Assembly (NCBI RefSeq): GCF_008330945.1 | Contig: NZ_CP043489.1 | Span: forward strand, 558,001-622,000 | Source of the DNA: Labrys sp. KNU-23 | Lineage (GTDB): Bacteria > Pseudomonadota > Alphaproteobacteria > Rhizobiales > Labraceae | Length of the DNA stretch: 64,000 nt | Direction: 5' to 3' | Shown: piece by piece, positions 25,650-33,641 of the stretch | Numbering within the stretch: position 1 is the stretch's first letter | How the letters are laid out: every line of letters begins with the position of its first letter | Notes under the pieces: generated by a model | Told to the model about the DNA's origin: nothing | Seen by the model: the letters and a program-made list of their open reading frames with translations, nothing else | Databases searched by the model: none | Position numbers and translations under genes: made by a program

Positions 25650-26795
25650 TCAGTCGTCCTCGGCGAAATCGCCCGATAGCCGCAGGCCTTCGAGCCAGGT
25701 TTCGCCGTCGCGCTTGATCACGCGGTGCGGTGGCACGCCGGAGAAGGTTTCGATGGCATCCGCCAGGACCTGAGAGTGGGTCACCAGCCAGATCTGGGTC
25801 CGGCGCGAGGCGCGCACGATCATGCCGGCCAACGGCACCAGGAGATCGGGATGCAGGCTGGCTTCAGGCTCGTTCAAGGCAATGAAGGGCGGCAGGCGGG
25901 CCGACAACAGCGCCCCGGCCAGCGCGAGATAGCGCAAGGTGCCGTCGGAGAGTTCGCTCGCCTCGTAGACACGCTTGGGATTGTCGGGGAAGGTCATGCC
26001 GAAGGAGGCCATGCGATCGGGCATCGGCACCACCAGGCGGGCACCGGGAAAGGCCTCGTCGATACACTCCTCCAGGGCCGAACTGTCGGCGCGGATATGG
26101 ACGAGCGTGGCGAAGACGGCTGCCAGATCGTGGCCGTCGGAAGCCAGGGTCGGCGTGGTGACCGCATAGCAGGGCTGGCGCAGCGCGGAATCGCGGTCCG
26201 TGCGCAGGCCGTGATAGAAACGCCATTCCAGGAGGGCGCGACGCACGGCGGCGATGTCGGCCAAGCGATCGGCATCATGCAGCGTCGCCAAGGCCGTTTC
26301 CGAGGCCAGCAGCGGCACGCCGAACGGGCGCCGCTTGCCATCAGTGCCGGCAATGCTGACAGCCGGCCCCTTGCGCTCAAGCAGCGTCTGCTCGCGGCCG
26401 CGATGGCTGAATTTGAGAGTCTCGACCTTGACCTGCGGCTCGCCGAGAAAGCCGGTGCCGAGAATGACGCCGCCGGCCTGCTGCACCAGCCCCGCCTCGA
26501 TCCGGTAGCGATAGCGGGCGCTCTCGCCGATCAAGCCGACATCGAGATGGATGCGGGCCGGCTCGTTCCTGGGACGCATGCCGGCCCATAGGGCCGCCGC
26601 CAGCCCCCCTTCCCGCGCCAATTCGTGGGCGAAGCTGCCTTGTGCCGCCGCCTGGATCAGCTGCAACGCGCGATAGAGATTGGTCTTGCCGGTGCCGTTG
26701 GCGCCGACGAACACATTGAGATCACCGACCTCGAAATGGATGGAGCGTAGCGAACGATAGCCCTTGAACCAGATATCGCGAACGCTGAAGGACAT
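25650..26795 (-). CDS. AAA-family (RecF/SMC-like) ATPase
   Basis: 381 residues. N-terminal IWFKGYRSLRSIHFEVGDLNVFVGANGTGKTNLYRAL carries Walker A. Later come the ABC-type signature ELSDGTLRYLALAGAL, Walker B-like PPFIALNEPEASLHPDLL, and the switch histidine in WLVTHSQVLADAI. This is the AAA_21/AAA_15 family of head-only SMC-like ATPases, related to OLD nucleases but without a TOPRIM domain. The usual Asp before Glu in Walker B is Asn (LNEPE), a variant in this family. The start ATG 26795 sits at the family's usual position; the frame upstream is non-coding. No partner nuclease is adjacent. Role unknown. Confidence 0.85.
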   Translation of the reverse strand: MSFSVRDIWFKGYRSLRSIHFEVGDLNVFVGANGTGKTNLYRALQLIQAAAQGSFAHELAREGGLAAALWAGMRPRNEPARIHLDVGLIGESARYRYRIEAGLVQQAGGVILGTGFLGEPQVKVETLKFSHRGREQTLLERKGPAVSIAGTDGKRRPFGVPLLASETALATLHDADRLADIAAVRRALLEWRFYHGLRTDRDSALRQPCYAVTTPTLASDGHDLAAVFATLVHIRADSSALEECIDEAFPGARLVVPMPDRMASFGMTFPDNPKRVYEASELSDGTLRYLALAGALLSARLPPFIALNEPEASLHPDLLVPLAGMIVRASRRTQIWLVTHSQVLADAIETFSGVPPHRVIKRDGETWLEGLRLSGDFAEDD

Positions 26796-26957
26796 GGCAC
26801 GGTTCCGAATCGACAAGGGCCAAGCTTGCCATAGAAGCCGTTCCGGGCGGCGTCTTCCATCGTCACGCATAGGGCAACATGCTACCCACGCAGGCAGTCC
26901 AAGTGGCGGTGCGGGCGCGGAGGCTTCCACCCATCGTCTCCCGCTCTCTCCGGATAT

Positions 26958-27231
26958 CGCGGCGTTCCGGTCCACCCATACCGGCCACAGAGCCATGGCC
27001 CTGCCCAGCCTGAGCGAGATCATCACATGGTGTCGAAGGAGCTCAGCGCCTTCAACGATCCTTGCGTCCGCCTCGTCCGGAAGGCCTGGGCGCGCGCCAA
27101 TGGCTGATCGCCGTCGCCAGAGTGCTGTACCAGGCCCGGTTCGGCTGGACTGCCGGCGTAGCTTCCGGTGAAACCGGCTGCTCCCAGCGGCGCCGATAGG
27201 CCGTCTTGAAGAAATAGCTCGAGGGAATCAT
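26958..27231 (-). pseudogene. Possible frameshifted DUF1127-like small gene
   Basis: Reading from ATG 27231, one frame gives MIPSSYFFKTAYRRRWEQP and then AWYSTLATAISHWRA. A second frame continues with AFRTRRTQGSLKALSSFDTM and a third with SLRLGRAMALWPVWVDRNAA. Joined, these resemble a rhizobial DUF1127 protein (basic helix, LxxLSSFDxxxLxDIGLxR, terminal Arg). At least two frame changes would be needed, so it would be non-functional. The similarity is judged by eye and is weak in the last segment. Confidence 0.33.
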
Positions 27232-27256
27232 GACGGATGCTCCGAGATTGAATATT

Positions 27257-27270
27257 TTGAATCGATTCAA
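27257..27270. promoter_or_regulatory. LacI-type operator, site 1
   Basis: The perfect 14-bp palindrome TTGAATCGATTCAA has a central CG, typical of LacI/GalR-family operators. It lies just upstream (on the minus strand) of the decayed DUF1127-like frame, and 156 bp from the first ATG of the LacI-family gene. Confidence 0.7.
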
Positions 27271-27325
27271 TCACTTGCGCAAAAATAACCCGCAAGCCGC
27301 GGGTAGAGAAGTCTTTTGCACCTAA

Positions 27326-27339
27326 TTGAATCGATTCAA
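27326..27339. promoter_or_regulatory. LacI-type operator, site 2
   Basis: An exact second copy of the palindrome TTGAATCGATTCAA, centred 69 bp from site 1. The surrounding AT-rich stretch (ATATAATG just downstream at 27341-27348) looks like a promoter -10 region for the LacI-family gene, so binding here would repress its own transcription. Confidence 0.72.
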
Positions 27340-27374
27340 AATATAATGAAAATCCCGCCTTGGGTCAAGCAAAA

Positions 27375-27388
27375 TTGAATCGATCCAA
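27375..27388. promoter_or_regulatory. LacI-type operator, site 3
   Basis: TTGAATCGATCCAA differs from sites 1 and 2 at a single base and is centred 49 bp beyond site 2. Three sites within 132 bp suggest cooperative binding or looping by the adjacent LacI-family repressor. Confidence 0.68.
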
Positions 27389-27478
27389 TCACATGCTACA
27401 GTCGACGGCGCGATGTCCGTCGGGATCGGCAAGCACGCCGGCCTGCAGAACACCGCGCGAACACAATGGGAGAAGCCC

Positions 27479-28534
27479 TTGGACAAGGTCATACGGCTCG
27501 CGGATGTGGCCAAGGCGGCGGGCGTATCGCAGGGTACCGCCTCCAACGTCTTCAACCGTCCGCGCCTGGTGCGACCGGAAGTCCGCGAGCGTGTCGAGGC
27601 GATCGCTGCTTCGCTCGGCTATCGCGGGCCAGATCCGAAGGGGCGCCTGCTGCGCGCCGGCAAGGTCAACGCACTCGGCATCGTCACGGCCGAACCCCTG
27701 TCCTATTTCTTCGAGGATCCTTTCGCCCGCCTGATGATGGCGGCTATTTCCAAGGCCTGCGACGAGCGTGGGGCCGGCATCGCCCTGGTCTCGGCCATGA
27801 ATGACCAGAAGCTCGCCTGGAATGTGCAGAGTGCCCTGGTCGACGGCTTCATCCTGTTCTGCATCGACGAGGGCCCGCGGCTGGTCGAGCTGACGCGCGA
27901 GCGCCAGCTGCCTTTCGTCGCCTTGCATCTGGGCACGCGCGACGAAGGCATCGCCGCCATCGGCGTCGACAATTTCGCCGGTGCCAAGGCAGCAGCCAGC
28001 CACCTGGCCGGCCTCGGTCACCAGCGCTTCGCCATCCTGTCCATGCCTTTCGCCGACGACCGCACCGGCCCGGCGACCATGCGGGAGGTCGAGACCGCTG
28101 TCTATTCGAGTTCGCGCGACCGTGTGCTCGGTTATTTCGCCGCTCTTGCCGAGCAGGGCATCGATACCGCCGGCGTGCCGATCTTCGAAACGCAGAACGA
28201 GGAAGCCGATGTCGAAAAGGCGATGGCATGGCTGTTCGCGGCCCCCGCCCCGCCGACTGCCCTTCTGGCCATGTCGGACCGCATCGCCTTCGCCGCCCTC
28301 GAATGGCTGCAGCAGCGAGGCCTGTCGGTGCCGGCGGACGTTTCGGTCATCGGCTTTGACGGCGTGCCGGAAAGCGCCTTCTCCGAACCGCCGCTGACCA
28401 CCATCGCCCAGCCGATCGCAGCCATGGGCCAGCTCGCCGTCGAGATGATCCTCGATACGCCCGACGAAACCGGCCGGCAGCAATTTTCGACGGAACTCGT
28501 GGTCCGAGGCTCGACGGCTCCGCCCAAGCCGTGA
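27479..28534 (+). CDS. LacI-family transcriptional regulator
   Basis: 351 residues from the TTG at 27479, which follows GGGAGAAG and places the helix-turn-helix (VIRLADVAKAAGVSQGTASNVFNRPRLVRPEVRERVEAIAASLGY) at the very N-terminus as in all LacI proteins. The ATG at 27413 would add 22 residues without a ribosome site. The effector domain is complete: GIVTAEPLSYFFEDPF, FILFCIDEGPRLVEL, VDNFAGAKAAASHLAGLGH, ALLAMSDRIAFAALEWLQQRGLSVPADVSVIGFDG, PLTTIAQPIAAMGQLAV. Three matching palindromes lie directly upstream. The effector, probably a sugar, is unknown because no metabolic gene is adjacent. Confidence 0.92.
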   Translation: MDKVIRLADVAKAAGVSQGTASNVFNRPRLVRPEVRERVEAIAASLGYRGPDPKGRLLRAGKVNALGIVTAEPLSYFFEDPFARLMMAAISKACDERGAGIALVSAMNDQKLAWNVQSALVDGFILFCIDEGPRLVELTRERQLPFVALHLGTRDEGIAAIGVDNFAGAKAAASHLAGLGHQRFAILSMPFADDRTGPATMREVETAVYSSSRDRVLGYFAALAEQGIDTAGVPIFETQNEEADVEKAMAWLFAAPAPPTALLAMSDRIAFAALEWLQQRGLSVPADVSVIGFDGVPESAFSEPPLTTIAQPIAAMGQLAVEMILDTPDETGRQQFSTELVVRGSTAPPKP

Positions 28535-28546
28535 ACGGGGCAACAA

Positions 28547-28570
28547 AAAACCCCGCCGAAGCGGGGTTTT
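28547..28570. terminator. Bidirectional rho-independent terminator
   Basis: AAAACCCCGC (28547-28556), a CGAA tetraloop, and GCGGGGTTTT (28561-28570) form a symmetric hairpin with an A-run on one side and T-run on the other. It lies 12 bp after the LacI-family stop and 20 bp after the convergent rpsI stop, so it ends both transcripts. Confidence 0.92.
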
Positions 28571-28590
28571 CGTAAGTCTTGTCCTGAAGC

Positions 28591-29064
28591 TTAGCGCTTC
28601 GAGAACTGGAAGGAGCGGCGAGCCTTGGCGCGGCCGTACTTCTTGCGCTCGACCACGCGGCTGTCGCGGGTGAGGAAGCCTTCCTTCTTCAGAGCCGAAC
28701 GCAGTTCGGGCTCGTAATAGGTCAGGGCCTTGGAGACGCCGTGGCGCACGGCACCGGCCTGGCCCGACAGACCACCACCGGCAACGGTGATGTTGATGTC
28801 GTACTGGTCGGTGCGGTTGGCGACGGTCAGCGGCTGCTGGATCAGCAGGCGCAGCACCGGGCGGGCGAAGTAGACGGCCAGTTCACGGCCGTTGACCGTG
28901 ACCTTGCCGGCGCCGGGCTTGATCCAGACGCGGGCAATGGCGTTCTTGCGCTTGCCGGTGGCATAGGCGCGGCCATGGGCGTCCAGCTTCTGGACATGCT
29001 TGGGCGCTTCGGCGGCGGCAGCAGCCTCGCCGAGAGCCTGCAGCGAATTGAGCGTATCGGCCAT
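28591..29064 (-). CDS. rpsI: 30S ribosomal protein S9
   Basis: 157 residues with the alphaproteobacterial N-terminal extension (about 27 residues rich in Ala). It has the S9 core [47 protein letters not shown] and the basic C-terminal tail [17 protein letters not shown], which reaches the P-site tRNA. It follows rplM by 4 bases; rplM-rpsI is a universally conserved operon. Confidence 0.98.
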   Translation of the reverse strand: MADTLNSLQALGEAAAAAEAPKHVQKLDAHGRAYATGKRKNAIARVWIKPGAGKVTVNGRELAVYFARPVLRLLIQQPLTVANRTDQYDINITVAGGGLSGQAGAVRHGVSKALTYYEPELRSALKKEGFLTRDSRVVERKKYGRAKARRSFQFSKR

Positions 29065-29068
29065 CGGA

Positions 29069-29530
29069 TCAGCCCTTCACATTCTTGGCGTTCATGGCGC
29101 CGACATCGAGCACCTGGGGCTGCTGAGCCTCATGCGGATGCTCGGTACCCTTGTAGACGCGCAGGTTGAGCATCTGCTTGCGGCCGAGCGGGCCGCGCGG
29201 GATCATGCGTTCCACGGCCTTTTCGACGATGCGCTCGGGGAACTTGCCTTCCAGGATGAACCTGGCGCTACGCTCCTTGATGCCGCCCGGATGGCCGGTG
29301 TGATGATAATAGACCTTCTGATTGTACTTGCGGCCGGTGAACACCACCTGCTCCGCATTGATGACAATCACGTTGTCGCCGCAATCGAGGTGGGGCGTGT
29401 AGGTCGGCTTGTGCTTGCCGCGCAGGCGCATGGCAATCACGGAAGCCAGGCGACCGACGACCAAGCCCTTGGCGTCGATGATGACCCACTTCTTCTCGAT
29501 ATCGGCGGTCTTGAGCGTAAAGGTGGACAT
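29069..29530 (-). CDS. rplM: 50S ribosomal protein L13
   Basis: 153 residues. Core motifs are [65 protein letters not shown] and [31 protein letters not shown]. The ATG at 29530 gives the standard L13 N-terminus ([15 protein letters not shown]); the longer upstream frame runs through the promoter. First gene of the rplM-rpsI operon. Confidence 0.98.
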   Translation of the reverse strand: MSTFTLKTADIEKKWVIIDAKGLVVGRLASVIAMRLRGKHKPTYTPHLDCGDNVIVINAEQVVFTGRKYNQKVYYHHTGHPGGIKERSARFILEGKFPERIVEKAVERMIPRGPLGRKQMLNLRVYKGTEHPHEAQQPQVLDVGAMNAKNVKG

Positions 29531-29606
29531 GGTGTCGCCTATGGTTGCGCTGTCGATCCGACGGTTGAAAACGACAAGGCGGCCAATCGGCCGCCGAGTT
29601 GAGGTG

Positions 29607-29635
29607 CTTCTACACGAGTGCCGGATGGGCGTCAA
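29607..29635 (-). promoter_or_regulatory. Sigma-70 promoter of rplM-rpsI
   Basis: On the minus strand, TTGACG (29635-29630) and TAGAAG (29612-29607) are separated by 17 bases. A further TTGACA lies upstream on the same strand near 29658. The transcript would start near 29600, giving a leader of about 70 bases before rplM, typical for a ribosomal-protein operon. Confidence 0.6.
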
Positions 29636-29692
29636 CGCGATACTTTAAACGTGTGTCAATTTTTCTCTTTTAAAAACAATCACTTATATATG

Positions 29693-29708
29693 AGGTAATT
29701 AATTACCT
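29693..29708. repeat. 16-bp perfect AT-rich palindrome at nitroreductase 3' end
   Basis: AGGTAATT followed directly by AATTACCT is a perfect 16-bp palindrome that contains the TAA stop codon of the nitroreductase gene. It lies in the AT-rich region upstream of the rplM promoter. It could be a regulator binding site for rplM or simply part of a 3' structure; no cognate regulator is adjacent. Confidence 0.45.
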
Positions 29709-30277
29709 GCATTTTGACCATAGTAAGTGACGAGATCTTCGAGCTTGGGGCGCGGCCGGTCCGGCACGGCTTCCCTTGGCGTACCGACATGCACGAAGCC
29801 GGCGAGCTTCTCGTGCGAACCGATGCCCAGCTTGGCGAGCACCCTTTCGTCATAGGCCATCCAGCCCGTGAGCCAGCTCGCTCCAAAGCCCAGCGCATGG
29901 GCGGCGATGACCAGATTCTCGCAGACTGCTCCAGCCGACAATTCCTGCTCCCAGAGCGGGATCTTCACATGGTTGGCGGCCGTCGACACCACGCCGATCA
30001 CCAGCGGGGCCAGGGTGAAACGCGTCGATTCCTTCTTGCGGGCTGCCTCTTCCGCATCGGGGCAGGCCGTCATGAACGCATCGTAGACGATCTGCCCTGC
30101 CTTTTCGCGTGCGGCACCCTGGTAGATCACGAAGCGCCAGGGATGGAGTTTGCCGTGATCGGGCACGCGCGTCGCGATGGCGAGCAACGTCTCGAGCTGC
30201 GCGGCGTCCGGTCCGGGTGCCGACAACAGGGCCGGCGGCACTGACCGACGGGTCTTCAGAAGCTCGATTGCATCCAT
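29699..30277 (-). CDS. Nitroreductase-family oxidoreductase (YdjA-like)
   Basis: About 192 residues. The FMN-binding RRSVP near the N-terminus, ATRVPDHGKLHPWRFVIYQG, LSAGAVCENLVIAAHALGFGASWLTGW and GFVHVGTPREAVPDRPRP match the short, single-domain YdjA/TdsD-type nitroreductases. These use FMN and NAD(P)H, usually as a homodimer, on nitroaromatics or quinones; the physiological substrate is unknown. ATG 30277 and ATG 30286 are both possible starts. It is a single gene between the MFS transporter and rplM, same strand. Confidence 0.9.
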   Translation of the reverse strand: MDAIELLKTRRSVPPALLSAPGPDAAQLETLLAIATRVPDHGKLHPWRFVIYQGAAREKAGQIVYDAFMTACPDAEEAARKKESTRFTLAPLVIGVVSTAANHVKIPLWEQELSAGAVCENLVIAAHALGFGASWLTGWMAYDERVLAKLGIGSHEKLAGFVHVGTPREAVPDRPRPKLEDLVTYYGQNAGN

Positions 30278-30568
30278 GGCGTACATTCCCAAAGCATTGC
30301 GATCAGGCGCTCACGCCGGAAATCACAAAGCCGCGTCCAAGCGCGGCGTTGGAGCAAGGCGGCGTTTTGCTCAAACGCGCTTTGCCCGAGGAGACGAACG
30401 CTCACATAAGGCCTGCGGCAGGTCTTGGGTAGGACTTCCGGCGCAATGAGCCCGAGTCCTCCCCATCTTTGCGACCGGGCGATCGCGGGATGCAGTCAGG
30501 CAGCCCCGCCTATCTGTCTGATAAGAATGAGATTGTCGTTCATTTGCACCGGCCGGAACGCGGCAAGG
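30278..30568. other. Intergenic region, nothing recognised
   Basis: About 290 bases between the nitroreductase start and the MFS stop. No open frame here has a credible start, ribosome site or recognisable product, and no strong hairpin is evident. The nitroreductase promoter presumably lies at its lower-coordinate end. Confidence 0.4.
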
Positions 30569-31783
30569 TCATTCCGCCACATCCTGGTGGACGACGGTGC
30601 AGGCCGCCTCCGCCGCCGGTATTTCCCGCGCCGGGCGATAAGTCGTCGCCAGCAGAAGGGCGAGCGCCAGCACCTCGGTGCCGGCTCCCACCCAGCCGAC
30701 GGCCTGCACCGAATAGCGCTCGACCACCACGGCGCCGGCGGCTGCGCCAACCGCGGTGCCGAGATAGATGGCCGAGGCGTTCAGGGCCAGCAGCACCGAG
30801 GCCAGACGCGGGTCGATGGCGAGCAGCCGCACCTGCTGCACCGCCGGGAAAGCCCAGCCGAAGGCGCCCCACAGCACCAGCACCAGCCCTGCCCCGATCC
30901 AGCCGGCCAGCCCCGGCAGGAACGCCGGAATCAGCGGGAGAGCCCCGAAACTCAGGATCAGCACCGCCAGGACGATGGTGAGGAAGCGCCGGTGGTTCCA
31001 GCGGTCGGCCGCATGCCCACCCAGTGTATTGCCGGCGGCCCCCGCCAGGCCCGCCAGAATGAGGAAGCCGGCGACCGCCTCGGGCGAGGCGCCCAGCACG
31101 GCTTCGAGATAGGCTCCGATGAAGGTATAGACGCCAAAGGCGCCGGCCAGGACCACGACCGTCAGGCCGATGACTTCAAGCACGTCGGAACGTCGCGCCA
31201 CGGCCAGGCGATCGGCGAGGCCGGGCGCCGGCGGCCCCGAAACCGCCGGCAGCTTCAGGACGATACCGGCCAGCACCAGCAGGCTCATGACTGCGACCAT
31301 GACGAACGTCGCCCGCCACCCCAGATGCGCCGCGATGGCAGTCCCCAAGGGCACGCCGATCACCAGCGCCACGGTCATGCCGGTATAGATGAAGGACAAG
31401 GCCCGCCCGCGTTTGGCCGGCTCGACCGACACCGCCCCATAGGCAAAGGCAGCCGGCATGAAGGTTCCGGCCGATAGCGCCAGGATGACACGGCTCGCCG
31501 CCAGAGTGAGAAAGCCGGTGGCGAAGGCCGCCGCCAGATTGGCGAGGCTGAACACGGCCATAGCCGTGATGAGGAGAGTGCGACGCTCCCAGCGCGCCGT
31601 CGCCACCGCAATGAGCGGTGAGCCGATGGCATAGGCCAGTGCGAAAATGGTGACGAGATGACCGGCATGGGCGACAGGGATGCCGAGATCCTCGGCAATG
31701 CGCGGCAGGATGCCGGCAATCATCAAGCCTTCGCTGCCGATGGCGAAGGCACCCAGTGCAAGCCAGGCCAGGGTCCGATACAT
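30569..31783 (-). CDS. MFS transporter, DHA1 (drug:H+ antiporter) type
   Basis: 404 residues, 12 transmembrane helices. The N-terminal half contains GAFAIGSEGLMIAGILPRIAEDLGIPVAHAGHLVTIFALAYAIGSPLIAVATARWERRTLL, the motif A region, and SRVILALSAGTFMPAAFAYGAVSVEPAKRGRALSFIYTGMTVALVIGVPLGTAIAAHLGWRATF, the motif C of antiporters. It resembles AraJ/PbuE/YdhP-type exporters of sugars, purines or drugs. It is divergent from an ArsR-like regulator, with a 38-bp perfect palindrome starting 4 bp upstream of its ATG, so it is very likely controlled by that protein. Confidence 0.93.
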   Translation of the reverse strand: MYRTLAWLALGAFAIGSEGLMIAGILPRIAEDLGIPVAHAGHLVTIFALAYAIGSPLIAVATARWERRTLLITAMAVFSLANLAAAFATGFLTLAASRVILALSAGTFMPAAFAYGAVSVEPAKRGRALSFIYTGMTVALVIGVPLGTAIAAHLGWRATFVMVAVMSLLVLAGIVLKLPAVSGPPAPGLADRLAVARRSDVLEVIGLTVVVLAGAFGVYTFIGAYLEAVLGASPEAVAGFLILAGLAGAAGNTLGGHAADRWNHRRFLTIVLAVLILSFGALPLIPAFLPGLAGWIGAGLVLVLWGAFGWAFPAVQQVRLLAIDPRLASVLLALNASAIYLGTAVGAAAGAVVVERYSVQAVGWVGAGTEVLALALLLATTYRPAREIPAAEAACTVVHQDVAE

Positions 31784-31786
31784 GGC

Positions 31787-31824
31787 GAGTCCATAAGTTC
31801 AATAATTATTGAACTTATGGACTC
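31787..31824. promoter_or_regulatory. 38-bp perfect palindrome, operator of MFS/ArsR-like pair
   Basis: GAGTCCATAAGTTCAATAA (31787-31805) is followed at once by its exact reverse complement (31806-31824). The inner GTTCAA-N6-TTGAAC core (31797-31814) is repeated at 31845-31862. It starts 4 bp from the MFS start codon, so binding here would block MFS transcription or translation initiation. As RNA it would also form a 19-bp hairpin. Confidence 0.85.
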
Positions 31825-31844
31825 TTGCCCACGCCTGTCAATGA

Positions 31845-31862
31845 GTTCAATGACTCTTGAAC
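31845..31862. promoter_or_regulatory. Second GTTCAA-N6-TTGAAC operator
   Basis: GTTCAA (31845-31850) and TTGAAC (31857-31862) have the same 6-base spacing as the core of the large palindrome 48 bp away. It lies ahead of the chosen start of the ArsR-like gene and would autoregulate it. It covers an in-frame ATG at 31850, which argues against that start. Confidence 0.7.
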
Positions 31863-31891
31863 CAAAAGAGCTCAATCGATATGTCCTTGTC

Positions 31892-32290
31892 ATGGCCAAG
31901 ACGATCTTTCACCCGGAGACCGACCAGATCGAGTTGACGACGGTCCTCGAAGCGCTCAGCGATCCCATTCGTCGTGACATCATTCTCGGCCTCTTCGAGG
32001 ATGGCGAGCAGAATTGCTCCGCCTTCAACGGCCTGAGTTCCAAGACCAATCTGACCTATCATTATGTGCGCCTGCGCGAGGCCGGCCTGACGCGCACGCG
32101 TCAGATGGGCACGCATCGCCTGATCACGCTGCGCGCCGAGGACATCGAATCGCGCTTTCCGGGCCTGCTTGCCGCAATCCTGGCTGCCGCTCGGGCGGAG
32201 CGCGATCAGCGCCAGGCTCAAGGCTTGTCCGAAGCCTTATCCTCGACCAAGATGGTCGATGCCGAGCCTCGACGTGAAGATGGGGCTTGA
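31892..32290 (+). CDS. ArsR-like winged-helix transcriptional regulator
   Basis: 132 residues from ATG 31892. The winged helix reads LTTVLEALSDPIRRDIILGLFEDGEQNCSAFNGLSSKTNLTYHYVRLREAGLTRTRQMGTHRLITLRAEDIESRFPGLL, the ArsR-like pattern in which LSDPIRRDII is diagnostic. There is no metal-binding CxC, so it probably senses an organic ligand. Earlier in-frame ATGs at 31817 and 31850 lie inside the operators and lack ribosome sites. It is divergent from the MFS exporter, which it likely represses. Confidence 0.85.
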   Translation: MAKTIFHPETDQIELTTVLEALSDPIRRDIILGLFEDGEQNCSAFNGLSSKTNLTYHYVRLREAGLTRTRQMGTHRLITLRAEDIESRFPGLLAAILAAARAERDQRQAQGLSEALSSTKMVDAEPRREDGA

Positions 32291-32321
32291 AATCGCCGCC
32301 TTTCCGTGAATCGTGGCGGCC

Positions 32322-33239
32322 ATGATTGCCAAGAGTTCGATCCTCAAGACTTCGATCCTCCTGCTGGCGGGCTCCCTGATGGCCCTGCCCGCCGCCGCGC
32401 AGACGTCGCCCAGTTCCGAAGCCGTTCCCGCGGCAGCGCCGCAGGCGCCTGCCCAGCCAGCGTCGCCGGCCGCAGCCGAGGAACCGGCCGTCACGCGCAA
32501 GGTCGAACTCTCCGCCAGTTTCGCCGAGAAAGGGGCGCCGATTCCATCTGGCCTGAAATGGCGGGTGTACCGCCTCGGCAAGAGCGAGGCTGATGCGGTG
32601 AAGATGGCCGAATCCGACGATCCGTCACCGGAATTTTCGCTGGCACCCGGGCGCTATGTCGTTCACGCCGCCTATGGGCTTGCCGCCGCCACCAAGGAAA
32701 TTGAGGTCGACAAGGCACCGGTGCGGCAAGGGCTGGTGATCAAGGCGGGCGGCCTGCAGGTCGAAGCTTCGGTGCTCGAAAAGCCGATCCCAGCCGAGCA
32801 ATTGACCGCACGCGTCATGGTGATCCAGCCGACCGGCGAGCGTCGGCTCATCGCCGAGGGCGTTCCGGCCACCAGCATTCTGCGCCTGCCCGAGGGACGC
32901 TATTTCGTCGAATGCACCTATGGCGAATCCAACGCCACCGTCTCCGCCGAAATCTCGATCGGCGCCGGCAAGCTGACGCAAGCCACCTTCCACCAGATGG
33001 CAGCGACCCTGACGCTCAAGCTGGTGAGCCAGGCCGGCGGCGAGGCTATCGCCAACACGGCATGGTCGGTGCTGACGCCGGGCGGCGACGTCATCCGCGA
33101 ATCCATCGGTGCCTTTCCGTCCCTGATCCTGGCGGAAGGCAACTACACCGTGGTGGCTCGCCACGAGGGCCGGGTCTATACGCGCGAGTTCGATGTCAAG
33201 GCCGGCCATGACGGCGACGTCGAGGTAATCGCCCGCTAA
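32322..33239 (+). CDS. Exported beta-rich protein of unknown function
   Basis: 305 residues. A signal peptide (SSILKTSILLLAGSLMALPAAAQ) is followed by a 30-residue Pro/Ala linker. Then come three similar beta-sandwich-like modules, each ending in a G-R-Y/N-Y strand: LAPGRYVVHAAYGLA, LPEGRYFVECTYGES and LAEGNYTVVARHEGR. The modules resemble carboxypeptidase-regulatory or Ig-like repeats. The mature protein is probably periplasmic. An in-frame GTG at 32313 is the alternative start. Function unknown; it follows the ArsR-like gene by only 31 bp but does not look related to it. Confidence 0.75.
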   Translation: MIAKSSILKTSILLLAGSLMALPAAAQTSPSSEAVPAAAPQAPAQPASPAAAEEPAVTRKVELSASFAEKGAPIPSGLKWRVYRLGKSEADAVKMAESDDPSPEFSLAPGRYVVHAAYGLAAATKEIEVDKAPVRQGLVIKAGGLQVEASVLEKPIPAEQLTARVMVIQPTGERRLIAEGVPATSILRLPEGRYFVECTYGESNATVSAEISIGAGKLTQATFHQMAATLTLKLVSQAGGEAIANTAWSVLTPGGDVIRESIGAFPSLILAEGNYTVVARHEGRVYTREFDVKAGHDGDVEVIAR

Positions 33240-33641
33240 GGCTCCAGCGCGAAATAATCGAATCGAATGGCTCGACCTTTGTGATTGCCGGGCGTGACCC
33301 GGCAATCCAGTCCCTTTCGGATAAGGAAGAGAGCGCGACCACTGGATGCCCGGGTCAAGCCCGGGCACGGCAAAGCTGGCGGCTTCCGTTGTTTCGTGCG
33401 CCGCCCCCTGAGCACGGACGGGCAGCGGCCGAACAGGCGGAACACCAGCTGCCGGGCGCAGTTCTGTTGCCATTCGATCACAGTTGCGTGCGCTTTTGCC
33501 GATCACGCCCTTGTGTCTCGCTTCAATGCGCAATCCTGCCGCAATGCGCCTCTATCGCCCCAATTCATTGGAGCAACCGCTCCTCAGATTTGCTGGCTCA
33601 TAGACGCCACTGGAACATGACACTGGATATTCGGGGTTGAA
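33240..33641. repeat. Intergenic region with paired palindromic repeat
   Basis: GATTGCCGGG/CCCGGCAATC (33283-33307) and TGCCCGGG/CCCGGGCA (33347-33367) flank about 40 bases. This GGCAATCCAG...CTGGATGCCCGGGTCAAGCCCGGGCA element is a familiar dispersed repeat in Rhizobiales, often mistranslated as peptides like DARVKPGHG. The rest of the 400-bp gap (33380-33641) shows no supported gene and presumably carries the L,D-transpeptidase promoter. Confidence 0.7.

Noticed and set aside
25650..26795. AAA ATPase plus neighbours as a defence system
   Set aside because: The ATPase is SMC-head-like, but no nuclease, reverse transcriptase or other effector gene is adjacent; the flanking genes are a cupin and a LacI regulator.
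33283..33370. CRISPR-like repeat
   Set aside because: Two related palindromes only, without regular spacers; it is a dispersed intergenic repeat. No CRISPR array or cas gene was seen in the window.
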